From Chloropicon primus (taxonomy: Eukaryota; Chlorophyta; Chloropicophyceae; Chloropicales; Chloropicaceae), in contig CP060764.1 of the NCBI GenBank assembly GCA_023205875.1, positions 666,621-730,620 on the forward strand: a DNA stretch of 64,000 nucleotides. Reading direction: 5' to 3'. Position numbers and translations under genes: made by a program. The notes beneath the pieces were generated by a model. That model was not told the origin of the DNA and ran no database searches. It saw only the letters and a program-made list of their open reading frames with translations. Positions 38,930 through 47,931 of this stretch are shown one piece after another (the stretch's first letter is position 1; each line of letters starts with the position of its first letter).

Positions 38930-39649
38930 TCAGTAGGTATTCATCCCAAACTTCTCCCTGAGTATGCGAGACGTGAGCTTCTCGAACACGTCCATGACTC
39001 TCGAGCCTGTGGAGGCAGAAACTTCAAAGTATTCGAAGCCATTTTCATCCGCCCACATCCTGGCTTCCTCCTCGCTCACCACGCGCGAGGGCATCTCGAT
39101 CTTGTTGGCCACCACGAATATCTCCGGGCTCTTGGCTCCAAAGGTACAGCTCTCGTCGACCCAAGCGTTGAGCGCCTCGAACGACTTGCGGTTGGTCACG
39201 TCGAAGACCAAGATACCGCCTTGCGTGTCCTTGTAGAACTCGTTCCTCACGCTGAGGAATTCAGGACCTCCCGCGAGGTCGAACAGGTTTATCCTCACCT
39301 CCGCTGCACCGAACCGAACGCTCTTGACCCCGTAGTCCACCCCTATCGTCCCGAAGTACTTGTTGCTGAACCTGCCCTCGCAGAACCGCTTTATGATACA
39401 CGACTTGCCCACGCCGGTATCCCCCATACTGATGAGCTTGACCTTGGTGACGTCCTTCTTCCTGGTCTTCACGCTCAGTTGTTGCATCTTCAGCTGTTGC
39501 GACAGCTGGTTCCCTATCTCGTCCATACTTTTTGTCCTGACCTTGGTCACAGTATCCTCCGCGACTTTTCGGAAGCCTCCCCCCGGTCCATTTCCATTTC
39601 CTTTGGTGTACGTCGGGAGGGACAACCGCCTCGAGCGTTGGTCGAACAT
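38930..39649 (-). CDS. RJL-type Rab-like GTPase (DNAJC27/RBJ family, without J domain)
   Basis: The 239-residue GTPase has G1 GDTGVGKS (about residues 75-82), G3 DLAGGPEF and G4 NKIE, where Rabs usually have AGQE and NKxD. YFGTIGVDYGVKSV and RNEFYKDTQGGILVFDV match the RJL/DNAJC27 family closely. Human DNAJC27 has a C-terminal J domain; this protein stops after the GTPase, with no Cys for prenylation, as in other RJL proteins. RJL genes are conserved mainly in organisms with flagella. A ~60-residue N-terminal extension is basic and Ser/Thr-rich. It is divergent from GCP2. Confidence 0.82.
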   Translation of the reverse strand: MFDQRSRRLSLPTYTKGNGNGPGGGFRKVAEDTVTKVRTKSMDEIGNQLSQQLKMQQLSVKTRKKDVTKVKLISMGDTGVGKSCIIKRFCEGRFSNKYFGTIGVDYGVKSVRFGAAEVRINLFDLAGGPEFLSVRNEFYKDTQGGILVFDVTNRKSFEALNAWVDESCTFGAKSPEIFVVANKIEMPSRVVSEEEARMWADENGFEYFEVSASTGSRVMDVFEKLTSRILREKFGMNTY

Positions 39650-39989
39650 CCCGCCTCCCCCTCTCTCCCCTCTCTCCCCTTCCTCGCTTCCTTAGTCCTT
39701 GTCCTGGTCGCGACCGAACAAGGTCTCCTCGTGTCTCTCCCTCTCTGAAAAGACAAAGACAATTGTCTTAACGTTTAACCCAGATTAGGTGTACACATAC
39801 AGTACACTAACAAATACAGGATCCTGAGGTTTGGCGCCAAAACCAGTTTGATCCCGAGGAGAGAGAGAGAGAGAGAGAGAGAGGGCGATCGATCGCGGCG
39901 ATCAACCGAGGACGAGGACGAGGAGAGTGGCCGGAGAGGGGGAGGGAGAGGTTGTTCTTGGGGGGAAGGCGGTCCTGGAAGAAGCGGTT
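39650..39989. promoter_or_regulatory. Divergent RJL/GCP2 region with GA run
   Basis: This 340-bp gap contains a GA dinucleotide run at 39857-39884, followed by CGATCGATCG. No gene is seen. Confidence 0.4.
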
Positions 39990-42698
39990 ATGACGTCGAC
40001 GTCGGGGAAGGCGGTGGGTTTGCTGCCGAGCAGGACTTTAGGGGGAGGGCAAGCGACGGGGAGGACGTACGACAGGTCGAGCGGGGAGACGCAGGCGGAG
40101 CTCCTCAGGCTTGTCAAGAGATTGAACAGGGTCATGGGGCTGCCTCCGGGGAGGGCGACTGACGGGGTCGCGACGGCGTCCGCACAGATGCTCTCCAAGA
40201 TGGTGTCCCGCTACGAAGTGACTCGCGTCTCGATACAGCAAACGCAGCGGACGATAGAGCAGCACTCCCAGGACTACGAGACGTTCTTCGGGGCGTACTC
40301 CCAGCTCAAGGAGGACTTGAAGGAAGCCAACTCGCAGGCCGCGGCGGGACACCTGGACAGGTACCTCACCGTGGTCGCCCGCGTGCTCGGGGACAAGGAC
40401 CTGAGAGAGATGCTCACCACGACGGCGAGTGCGCCGGGTGGCAGCAAGAGTGGGGCCGGGGCGACGTCGGTGGCGGCGAAGCTGGCTTCGATGAGAGACC
40501 TCGGCAAGGAGAACAGCAGGGTGCCTCCCCCGTCCGCCTCGCCGTACAAGGGGGGCCAGCAGAGCTACAGCAGCAGGCGGCCCGAACTCAACCCCCCCGT
40601 CGAGAGTGTCGGGACTCTGGCCGACACCTCGGGCTTTGCGGTGAGGAGCCCTTACAGGGAAAACGTCGCGAACCGCGAGCAGAAGCTCCATGTGGGTGAG
40701 ATATCGGGGTCTTTCAAGTCTCCCTCGAGGAAGAAGCTGTCTTTCAGGGAAACCCCCGCCGAGGCGGCAGGGGGGACTCCAGGAGAAGAGGCGCGCGGCG
40801 ATGACAAGGCGTTCGAGGACTCGAGGTACCTCCTTCGAACGGCGGCGGGGCAGCAAGTGGAGTCGAGCAGCAGGAGACAGGGCCAGTACCTCCACCTCGG
40901 GCGCGGCGAAGAGGGGAGCGGCAGCCCGCAGCTGCCTCAGTGGGCCCTTTCCCACCCCGTGATCTACTCCGGCCAGGGGGTGGGCTCCCTGCTGGTGGAC
41001 GAGGGCCAGACCTCCAACGTCGATATCCACCCGGAGCACGCCACCCTGGAGCCGGAACTGCAGGAGCTCATGCTCATTGACGATCTGCTTTACGTGTTTT
41101 TGGGGTCCAAGGGGAAGCTGATCTACCCGAGGTACACGAACGAGAACGAGAGGATCGACTTTGTGATCGACCCTTCTCTGGATTACTCGCTGAGGATGCT
41201 GGCGGAGAAGTTCCTTCCGATCTGCCTCTCCCTCCAAGTCCTCCAGGTGTACATCGAGACCAGGTTTGACTACAAGTTCGGGTTGGTGAACCATGCGTTG
41301 GCGGCTATGGTCAAGGAGCTCGTCTGGGAGTGGAGGCTTCTCGTGTCCCAGATGGAGTCGATCTTGCAGGACGGCAAACTCTCTCTCCACTCAATGTGGT
41401 ACTACTGCCAGCCCAGTGTTGGAATGCTGAAGACGGTCAGTGACATGCTGACAAAAATCATAAACGAGGACCTGCGCGGGGCAGAGGTCCTCAACGCGAT
41501 TCACGACACCCTTCAGAACAACAAGGGCGACCAGAGCAGGCACCAAGTCGTCCTGTCCCTGATGAAGGGCGCGTGCAAGCCGTACTTGAAAATGTTGAGG
41601 AGCTGGCTTTACGAGGGCAAGGTTGAGGACCCTTACAACGAGTTTTGCATCGTCAAGCACCAGGACATTGAGAAGGAGAGCTTGGCAGAGAACATCATGT
41701 CCACGTACTGGCAGCAATGTTACTCCCTGAGGGAGAGCGTCCCCCACTTCCTCCAGGGCTACACGAACAAGGTTTTGAGGACCGGCAAGTACTTGAATGT
41801 CGTGAAGGAGTGCCAGAGTGCCAGTAGCGTGGTCGGCGAGGCGACCTCTCACCCTGCGGACATCATATACGAACCAAACAACAGGAACCTGCTTGCCACT
41901 CTTGAGCGGGCTTACAACGTTGCCAGCCAGTCCCTTCTGTCCTTCCTGCACGAGAAGGTCGACATCGTGGGCAGGCTGAGGTCGATCAAGAGGTACTTTC
42001 TTTTGGATCAAGGGGACTTCCTGTTGCACTTCATTGACAGCGCTGGGGATGAGCTTGAGAAGGACATCAGCCAGGTCAGCGTGAGGAGGCTCCAGTCTCT
42101 CTTTGAGCTCGCGGTGAAGATGTCCTCATCGGCCACGGACCCTTACAACGAAGACGCTTTCTGTAACGTCAGCACCTCGAATGCGACGGACACCCTCTCC
42201 AATTTCTTCAAGGGCACGGAGAAAGGAAGGAGGAGTTTGAGTGCCCTGGAGAGGCTGGGCCTGGAGACCAGCTCCATCGACAAGAAGGACGGGGCTCACC
42301 TCTTCAGGATGGACTACAAGGTGTCTTGGCCATTTTCTCTGCTTGTGACAAGGAAGACCCTGATGAAGTACCAGCTCATCTTCAGCCACTTGTTCCAGTT
42401 CAAGTTCTTGGAGAGGAAGCTGGCCATGGCTTGGCAGGACCAGCAATTGTTGCGAAGGCAAAGGCTGGATGGGACGGAGGGGTCCTTGAAGGAGAGCCTC
42501 ATGTGCAAAGAGATGCTTCACTTCGTCAACAACTACCTGAGTTATCTGACCTTCGAGACCATCGAGCCAAAGTGGCAGCAGTTGGAGGAAAAGCTGCTGC
42601 GGGCCACAAACCTCGACGAATGCATCGAATCCCACGAGGCCTTCCTCGATCAAGTCATACAAAGCTCGGAGACTTATCTGCAAGCAAATTCCGCTTGA
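39990..42698 (+). CDS. Gamma-tubulin complex component 2 (GCP2), C-terminally short
   Basis: The 902-residue protein belongs to the GCP family that nucleates microtubules. DDLLYVFLGSKGK, GLVNHALAAMVKEL, VEDPYNEFCIV, TGKYLNVVKEC and LRSIKRYFLLDQGDFLLHF are in the order of GCP2. The N-terminal ~380 residues are less conserved and partly disordered. The sequence ends soon after FLDQVIQSS, while GCP2 of other eukaryotes continues about 130 residues with the last GRIP2 helices. A convergent gene begins only 120 bp later, so there is no room for a missing exon on this strand. I start at the ATG at 39990; the codon at 39927 is GTG. Confidence 0.88.
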   Translation: MTSTSGKAVGLLPSRTLGGGQATGRTYDRSSGETQAELLRLVKRLNRVMGLPPGRATDGVATASAQMLSKMVSRYEVTRVSIQQTQRTIEQHSQDYETFFGAYSQLKEDLKEANSQAAAGHLDRYLTVVARVLGDKDLREMLTTTASAPGGSKSGAGATSVAAKLASMRDLGKENSRVPPPSASPYKGGQQSYSSRRPELNPPVESVGTLADTSGFAVRSPYRENVANREQKLHVGEISGSFKSPSRKKLSFRETPAEAAGGTPGEEARGDDKAFEDSRYLLRTAAGQQVESSSRRQGQYLHLGRGEEGSGSPQLPQWALSHPVIYSGQGVGSLLVDEGQTSNVDIHPEHATLEPELQELMLIDDLLYVFLGSKGKLIYPRYTNENERIDFVIDPSLDYSLRMLAEKFLPICLSLQVLQVYIETRFDYKFGLVNHALAAMVKELVWEWRLLVSQMESILQDGKLSLHSMWYYCQPSVGMLKTVSDMLTKIINEDLRGAEVLNAIHDTLQNNKGDQSRHQVVLSLMKGACKPYLKMLRSWLYEGKVEDPYNEFCIVKHQDIEKESLAENIMSTYWQQCYSLRESVPHFLQGYTNKVLRTGKYLNVVKECQSASSVVGEATSHPADIIYEPNNRNLLATLERAYNVASQSLLSFLHEKVDIVGRLRSIKRYFLLDQGDFLLHFIDSAGDELEKDISQVSVRRLQSLFELAVKMSSSATDPYNEDAFCNVSTSNATDTLSNFFKGTEKGRRSLSALERLGLETSSIDKKDGAHLFRMDYKVSWPFSLLVTRKTLMKYQLIFSHLFQFKFLERKLAMAWQDQQLLRRQRLDGTEGSLKESLMCKEMLHFVNNYLSYLTFETIEPKWQQLEEKLLRATNLDECIESHEAFLDQVIQSSETYLQANSA

Positions 42699-42818
42699 GT
42701 CGACACAAGAAGAAAACCACTTTTTTGTACAATACAATAGTAAAGAGGTTACTTGCATCCTCTTTGCGCTTAATATAATATCGAAGTCTTTTCCCTCGCG
42801 TTCCCTTCCTCTTTCCCT

Positions 42819-43916
42819 CTACCGCTTTGGCGGGACAGCGGGACTGATTTTGACCTGCCTTCCATCCCAGTACTCCCCGTTGAGCTGCAGGGCCTTGTCC
42901 ATGCATTCGTCCGTCGCAAAGTGCAAGTGCGCGAATCCCCTGAAGTTCCCTTCCTTGTCCGCTCCCATCCGCAAGAACTTTATTTTGCACCCAACTCCGC
43001 TGAACCACTCCCTCACCTCTTCTTCCCTGCATTGCCAGGGCAAGTTGCCCACGTAAACTCTGTTGTACCCCTTCACTCGCTCGATGGGAAGCTGGGCACC
43101 CCCGTTCTTCTTTCCGGCCCCGTTGCTGTTTCCTCCCCCGCTCACGTACTTGCGCACCACGAGATACCTCTCGTCGTCGTAGAAGGCGTGCCCGCTCGCA
43201 GCCAGAGCCTTCTTCGCGGACCGGCCCGAATCAAAGGTCACGAAAGCGATCCCGTTGAAGCGCCCGCTGTCGTTGAAGGTGAGCTTGTCTATGCGCTCCA
43301 CCTGGCCGTACTCCGAAAAGTACTGCTCTATCTCCACATCAGTCACCTCGTAGGGGAGTCCGCCCACGTAGATCGTCCTCGAGTCCTGCGCGGCCGCGGC
43401 CGCCCCGCCGTCCTCCTCCTCCTGGCCTCCCCCCTCCGCCCCTTGGCCCGCCCCCTGGACCTCGAAGCCAAAGGTGAAGGTGGTGTTCTGCTTCATGGCC
43501 GCCCTGGCGTGGGCCGCGATCTCTTTCCCCGTCCACTCCTTGGATTCCTTGTCCACGTCCTTCACGGCGGTCTCCTCACCCACCTTCTGCTTCTTGTTCC
43601 CGTTCGCCTCATCCTCCTCGCCTTGGTTCGCTGCCTCCAGGTCACTCTCCGCAGGCCTCTTGGCGTCCCCTTCCTTTTTCTTGTCCTTGTCCTTGTCCTT
43701 GTCCTTCTTCTTCTTCTTCTTCTTTGCCGGGGCTTCGTCTCTGTCTCCGGCAGCCTCCTTGTCCATCATCGCCTTTGTTTCCTTGATGGTTTCCTCCACC
43801 ACATCCCTTTCCTCCTCCTTCTCGTTCTGGTTCTGTTTGTCCGTCCTGGTGGCATGGTCATACAACACCCCTTCCTTGGGCTCCCGCCTCCCCTTGAAAA
43901 GAGAACCAAACCCCAT
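42819..43916 (-). CDS. Two-RRM RNA-binding protein, nucleolin-like layout
   Basis: The 365-residue product has a Lys/Glu-rich N-terminal half (KKKKKKKDKDKDKDKKK) followed by two RNA recognition motifs. RRM1 has RNP2 IYVGGLP and RNP1 GIAFVTF; RRM2 has VYVGNLP and GFAHLHF. A WTGKEIAAHARAAMKQN segment precedes RRM1. The layout (acidic/basic tail plus tandem RRMs) resembles nucleolin or yeast NSR1-type proteins in ribosome biogenesis, but is not unique to them. I use the ATG at 43916 (MGFGSLFKG); an in-frame ATG at 44225 would add 103 Ser/Asp-rich residues. Confidence 0.78.
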   Translation of the reverse strand: MGFGSLFKGRREPKEGVLYDHATRTDKQNQNEKEEERDVVEETIKETKAMMDKEAAGDRDEAPAKKKKKKKDKDKDKDKKKEGDAKRPAESDLEAANQGEEDEANGNKKQKVGEETAVKDVDKESKEWTGKEIAAHARAAMKQNTTFTFGFEVQGAGQGAEGGGQEEEDGGAAAAAQDSRTIYVGGLPYEVTDVEIEQYFSEYGQVERIDKLTFNDSGRFNGIAFVTFDSGRSAKKALAASGHAFYDDERYLVVRKYVSGGGNSNGAGKKNGGAQLPIERVKGYNRVYVGNLPWQCREEEVREWFSGVGCKIKFLRMGADKEGNFRGFAHLHFATDECMDKALQLNGEYWDGRQVKISPAVPPKR

Positions 43917-44256
43917 CACAACAAACCAACCTCGCCACTCGTCCTCCTCGTCCTCCTCGTCGTCCTCGTCGTCGTCGTCGTCGTGGTTGTGTTGTGCCGA
44001 GGGGGTCGCCGCCTGGTGGGCTCTTGTGCTGGGCGTCGCTCGGAGCGGCGGAGGGGACACGGCGTACGAGGACGAGGAGGAGGAGGAGACATCAAGCGGC
44101 GCAGGAGAGGAGGAGAAAGAGGCAAAGGGAGGGACGAGGAACAGGCGATTGTAGTGCAGTGTAGTGTAGTGTAGTGGAAGTGGAAGTGGCTCGAGGCGGA
44201 GTGGAGTGGATTGAGAATCATTCATTCATGGGAAGAAGACGACGAGGAGGAGGAGG
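43917..44256. promoter_or_regulatory. Divergent RRM/MoaA region
   Basis: This 340-bp gap has CTCGTC trinucleotide-rich sequence at about 43940-43985 and AGTGTAGTG units at 44154-44176. If the upstream ATG at 44225 is used, most of this region is coding. No separate gene is seen. Confidence 0.35.
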
Positions 44257-45570
44257 ATGATGATGACGATGAGGAGGTTGGGGAGGGTGTGGAGGAGGGA
44301 GGGGAGGGGGAGAGTCAGGACGCTGTTGGAGGACCCGACAACGAGCGGGAGGGCGTACAGCAGCAGCGGACAGGCCGAAAAGGTGGTGGAGAACGGGGCC
44401 ACGTTGTCGGGTACGACGCCCAAGGGGCAAAGTGCCAGGGTGGACACACAGGAGGAGGAGGGGAGGTACAGGCAACGTCTGCAGGAAATGGCGCAGGCTG
44501 GTCTGGACGACTTTGTGCCGAGGAGGAGACCTCTGGGGACTGGGAGGGGAGCCTTTCGGGAAGCTGCTCCCCTCGAGTCCTCGGTCCTCACAGACTCCTT
44601 CCTGAGGCACCACTCTTACTTGAGGATATCTCTCACGGAGAGGTGCAACCTGCGATGCTTGTACTGCATGCCGGAGGAGGGGGTGGACCTGACGCACAGC
44701 AGCCGACTCATGTCTACGGAGGAGATCGCGAGGATCTCGGAGCTCTTCGTCAAGTGCGGGATCCGCAAAGTGAGGCTGACGGGGGGCGAGCCGACGCTGA
44801 GGAAGGACCTCGTGGACGTTGTCAGAATGCTCAGCGGTTTGCCTGGCTTGGAGCAGTTGGCCATGACCTCCAACGGAATCGTCCTGGGCCGGCTCCTTCC
44901 GGACTTGAGGGAAGCCGGGCTGACGCACCTCAACATTTCCCTGGACACCTTGAAGCCCGACAGGTTCGAGGCGATGACGAGGAGGAGCGGGAGGGGCCTC
45001 GACAGGGTGCTGAAGACAGTAGACGCGGCCTTGGGCCTGGGGTTCGACAAGGTCAAGCTCAACGTGGTCGTGATGAAGGGGGAGAACGAGGACGAGGTGC
45101 TGGACTTCGTGGAGCTCGTGAGGGACAGGCCCCTCAACGTGAGGTTCATCGAGTGGATGCCGTTCGACGGGAACGTTTGGTCCATGGAGAAGATGGAGCC
45201 CTACAAGGTGACGAGGGCCAAGGTCGAGGAGAGGTTCGGGGCCCTCGTGCCCACGGAGTGGGAGGCCAGCGCGGTGGCCAAGGACTTCAAGCTCGACGGC
45301 TTTGACGGCGAGGTGTCCTTCGTGACCTCAATGACGGAGCACTTTTGCGACTCGTGCAACAGGCTCCGGCTCATGGCCGACGGCAACTTCAAGGTCTGCT
45401 TGTTCGACGACGGGGAGACTAACTTGCTCAAGCCCATGCGCGCAGGGTTTTCGGACGAGGAGCTGGCTCATATCATAAAAGGCGCAGTGGGCAACAAGAA
45501 AGCCAAGCACGCCGGCATGCTCGAGCTCAGCAAGATGCCGAACAGGGCCATGGTAAGAATAGGCGGCTGA
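44257..45570 (+). CDS. GTP 3',8-cyclase (MoaA/CNX2), molybdenum cofactor synthesis
   Basis: The 437-residue radical SAM enzyme has the N-terminal cluster motif C130-x3-C134-x2-C137 (ERCNLRCLYC) and a second cluster in the C-terminal part (C364, C367, C381 in CDSCNRLRLMADGNFKVC). It ends in the conserved GG. It converts GTP to the cyclic precursor leading to cPMP, in mitochondria of plants (CNX2) with MoaC/CNX3. The first ~110 residues are Arg/Gly-rich and precede the catalytic domain, consistent with a mitochondrial transit peptide. GGEPTLRKDLVD is present. It is followed in tandem by an unknown plastid-type protein 124 bp later, with a TGTAA pentamer at 45610. Confidence 0.95.
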   Translation: MMMTMRRLGRVWRREGRGRVRTLLEDPTTSGRAYSSSGQAEKVVENGATLSGTTPKGQSARVDTQEEEGRYRQRLQEMAQAGLDDFVPRRRPLGTGRGAFREAAPLESSVLTDSFLRHHSYLRISLTERCNLRCLYCMPEEGVDLTHSSRLMSTEEIARISELFVKCGIRKVRLTGGEPTLRKDLVDVVRMLSGLPGLEQLAMTSNGIVLGRLLPDLREAGLTHLNISLDTLKPDRFEAMTRRSGRGLDRVLKTVDAALGLGFDKVKLNVVVMKGENEDEVLDFVELVRDRPLNVRFIEWMPFDGNVWSMEKMEPYKVTRAKVEERFGALVPTEWEASAVAKDFKLDGFDGEVSFVTSMTEHFCDSCNRLRLMADGNFKVCLFDDGETNLLKPMRAGFSDEELAHIIKGAVGNKKAKHAGMLELSKMPNRAMVRIGG

Positions 45571-45694
45571 CCAGCCGATCCGATCCCCTCCCCCCTTGAA
45601 ACCATTGCATTGTAATAGATCACATCCCCCCTCCCTCCCTCCCTCCTTCTGATGACATTATCCAAAAGTTCACTCTCCGGTGGCGGTGAAGGCG

Positions 45695-47032
45695 ATGGCG
45701 CTGGCGTTGAGTGTTGGCGGAGGGAAGGCGTGGGGTTCCGGATGCGCGGGGTGTCGAGGAACCCCCCGAGGCCTCCCTCGCGGCGCCCTGGCCGTCACCT
45801 CCGCGGCTACCGACCGGAGAACCACGAGGAGGTCCAACCACAAACGCAAGTCCAGCAGGAGGCGAAGGACAAGGACCCGGAGGGAGAGGGAGAGGGAGAG
45901 GCAGAGCAAGAGGGAGAGCGGACTGGAGCGAGCGGTGAGGGATGGGAGGGCGAGGCTGAGGGAGGCCTCGAGTCGCGTCGCGAGGGAGGCCAGGAACCTC
46001 GGGGACAGGCTGGGGGGTCGGAGGGGGACTACAGGGTTCACAATCTCTGCAGATCGCCCGGGGGCCTTCTCCCCCTCGTCCGAGATGGCCAGGGCGCGGC
46101 TCGGGTCCCGGACCATCGAGTACATTGTGCTGGGGACACTCGCCGTGCTCCTGGTCGCGGCCAAGGCCTTGCCCTCCTCGAGGACGAGGAACTACGGCAG
46201 AGGGAATGTGAGAGGGACGTGGGTGAAGGACAGGTCGCTGGGGGGGAAGATGATATTTGTGCCGGCGACTTCTTCCACGGAGTACGACTTTTCGTCCTCG
46301 TCCTCGTCCTCGTCCTCCCCTTCCACCCCCTACGCGGCTTCCTCGGCAGCGGAGGCGAGGGCGTCCCCCGCCGCAACACGGGAGGTGTCCAAGAAACCAG
46401 TGTGGTGGTTGTACGACGACTTCAGCGGGCCCGTGAGGGAGGGGGCCAGGCCGCAAGTGCAGCAGCTGGTTCGGCTGCTTGAGGGCGCAAAGCAGTCCTA
46501 CGGGCGGGATGTCAACATGGGCGACTTGTGCCAACTCAAACTGATTTGCCAGGACAACTCCTTGACCGTCGCTCCGAAGACGGCCAGCGGCAGGGACTCC
46601 ATGTTCCGCACGGCGGTGGAGGGGGCGCTGGACGCGGTGGAGGAGGGTCGGGCTTCCGTTGGCCTGGGAAACGACGGGGTCCACGACTTTCTCACGGGCT
46701 TGTGCGTCGCGATAGGCGTGCCTCAGGACAGGGCTCTGACCATCTCCAGCGGGGAGACCGCGGCCAGACTGAGGTCCCTGCTGCTCCAGGCCGTCGTCTC
46801 CCTGCGGACCAAGGACGACCTTGATCTCCTGAAAACTCTCATCAGGATCGACAACGTCCTCACCACCATGCCTTTCCCTTTGAAGGACAAAGCCCCGGAG
46901 GTGGAGGTGATCACCAGGAGCCTCAGGAACAGCATCAACGCGGAGGAAGGAAGAAAAATCTACGCGCAGTTCCCCCAGGCGAAGGAGGACAACTTGAGAA
47001 TGATGAGGGCGATGCTGAACCTCTCCGTCTGA
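45695..47032 (+). CDS. Unknown plastid-type membrane protein
   Basis: The 445-residue protein begins with an Ala/Gly/Arg leader (MALALSVGGGKAWG) typical of a plastid transit peptide. A very basic region (RRRRTRTRRERERE), one membrane helix (YIVLGTLAVLLVAAKAL, about residue 150) and a poly-Ser stretch follow. The last ~220 residues form a soluble, probably helical domain starting WWLYDDFSGPVREGAR and ending MLNLSV. I do not recognise the family. Targeting is an inference from composition. The in-frame codon at 45680 is GTG, so the ATG at 45695 is used. It lies in tandem behind MoaA. Confidence 0.65.
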   Translation: MALALSVGGGKAWGSGCAGCRGTPRGLPRGALAVTSAATDRRTTRRSNHKRKSSRRRRTRTRRERERERQSKRESGLERAVRDGRARLREASSRVAREARNLGDRLGGRRGTTGFTISADRPGAFSPSSEMARARLGSRTIEYIVLGTLAVLLVAAKALPSSRTRNYGRGNVRGTWVKDRSLGGKMIFVPATSSTEYDFSSSSSSSSSPSTPYAASSAAEARASPAATREVSKKPVWWLYDDFSGPVREGARPQVQQLVRLLEGAKQSYGRDVNMGDLCQLKLICQDNSLTVAPKTASGRDSMFRTAVEGALDAVEEGRASVGLGNDGVHDFLTGLCVAIGVPQDRALTISSGETAARLRSLLLQAVVSLRTKDDLDLLKTLIRIDNVLTTMPFPLKDKAPEVEVITRSLRNSINAEEGRKIYAQFPQAKEDNLRMMRAMLNLSV

Positions 47033-47208
47033 GCGCGGTCTTCGGCATCCACCGCAGCAGCACGAGGGCGCGTGCGTTGTGTGTTGGCGTTGTGCGGTAG
47101 ATTAAAAAAATATTGTATGTCTGTAGTAAAGAGTTCGCGTGCCACTTTTGATTGGCCCTCTCCTTCCACCCAGAACGCCCCGCGGCCGCGACCTGCGCTC
47201 CCTCGAGC

Positions 47209-47931
47209 TCAGAACTTGTCGTTCATCCTCGCGCATATTCCCCTCATCCTGGAGTACACCTTTCCTGGTGGCGAACCCAAAATGAGGCCGCAGATAGCGT
47301 CCCTTGCGACCTTTATGTTCTGAAAGGATCCCAGAATCCTGATGTGAGTGTCCGCGACCACGATACGCGTCCGCGTGGCGTTCTCTATCGTGAACCTCGT
47401 CTTCCCCCCCTTGCCCGCTATCCTACCAATGCAACGGGAAAGGTGCTCCCCCTTGAGAGTCTTCACGTCCTTCACCTCGAAGCACTCCACGTACAAGTCG
47501 TCCAGTCGCAGCAGGGCGATGCCGTCGTTGATGTCGAAGCCCAGGACGAAGGCCTGGACGAAGTCCGCGGACTTCTGCAGGGCGCTCGAGTCCTCCGTCT
47601 TGTCCGTCGTCCTCAGCTCCACCTTCCTGGTCTTCAAGTTCATACGCATGTCGCACTTCATCTGCTCCGTCACCGGCGTGTACAGCTCGAGCCACTTCTC
47701 CTTGAGCGGCGTGAACCTGTGCTGGGGCACGCTGACCTTCCTGTACTCTATCTTTCGCTTGGTCCCCTTGGACGAGGACGCCCCCTTGTCCTCTGTCTCC
47801 TGTGTCTCCTGTGTCTCCACGTTCATCCTTTCCCCTCCTCCTTCTCCTTCTCCTTTGTTGAGTGGTGTGAACCTCACCGTGTCCTCCTCCTCCTCCTGGT
47901 TCCGTTCTGTTTTGTTCCTCATGTCCTCCAA
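47209..47931 (-). CDS. PNO1: Ribosome assembly KH protein PNO1 (DIM2)
   Basis: The 240-residue protein matches PNO1: an acidic N-terminus, KVSVPQHRFTPLKEKWLELY, a first degenerate KH region, a second KH region (SRCIGRIAGKGGKTRFTIEN), and the conserved end GKVYSRMRGICARMNDKF. PNO1 binds pre-40S particles and recruits the NOB1 nuclease for 20S pre-rRNA processing. Length and order fit the family. A telomere-like CCCTAAAA block begins 125 bp upstream of the ATG, matching the spacing seen at CCT8. Confidence 0.95.
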   Translation of the reverse strand: MEDMRNKTERNQEEEEDTVRFTPLNKGEGEGGGERMNVETQETQETEDKGASSSKGTKRKIEYRKVSVPQHRFTPLKEKWLELYTPVTEQMKCDMRMNLKTRKVELRTTDKTEDSSALQKSADFVQAFVLGFDINDGIALLRLDDLYVECFEVKDVKTLKGEHLSRCIGRIAGKGGKTRFTIENATRTRIVVADTHIRILGSFQNIKVARDAICGLILGSPPGKVYSRMRGICARMNDKF

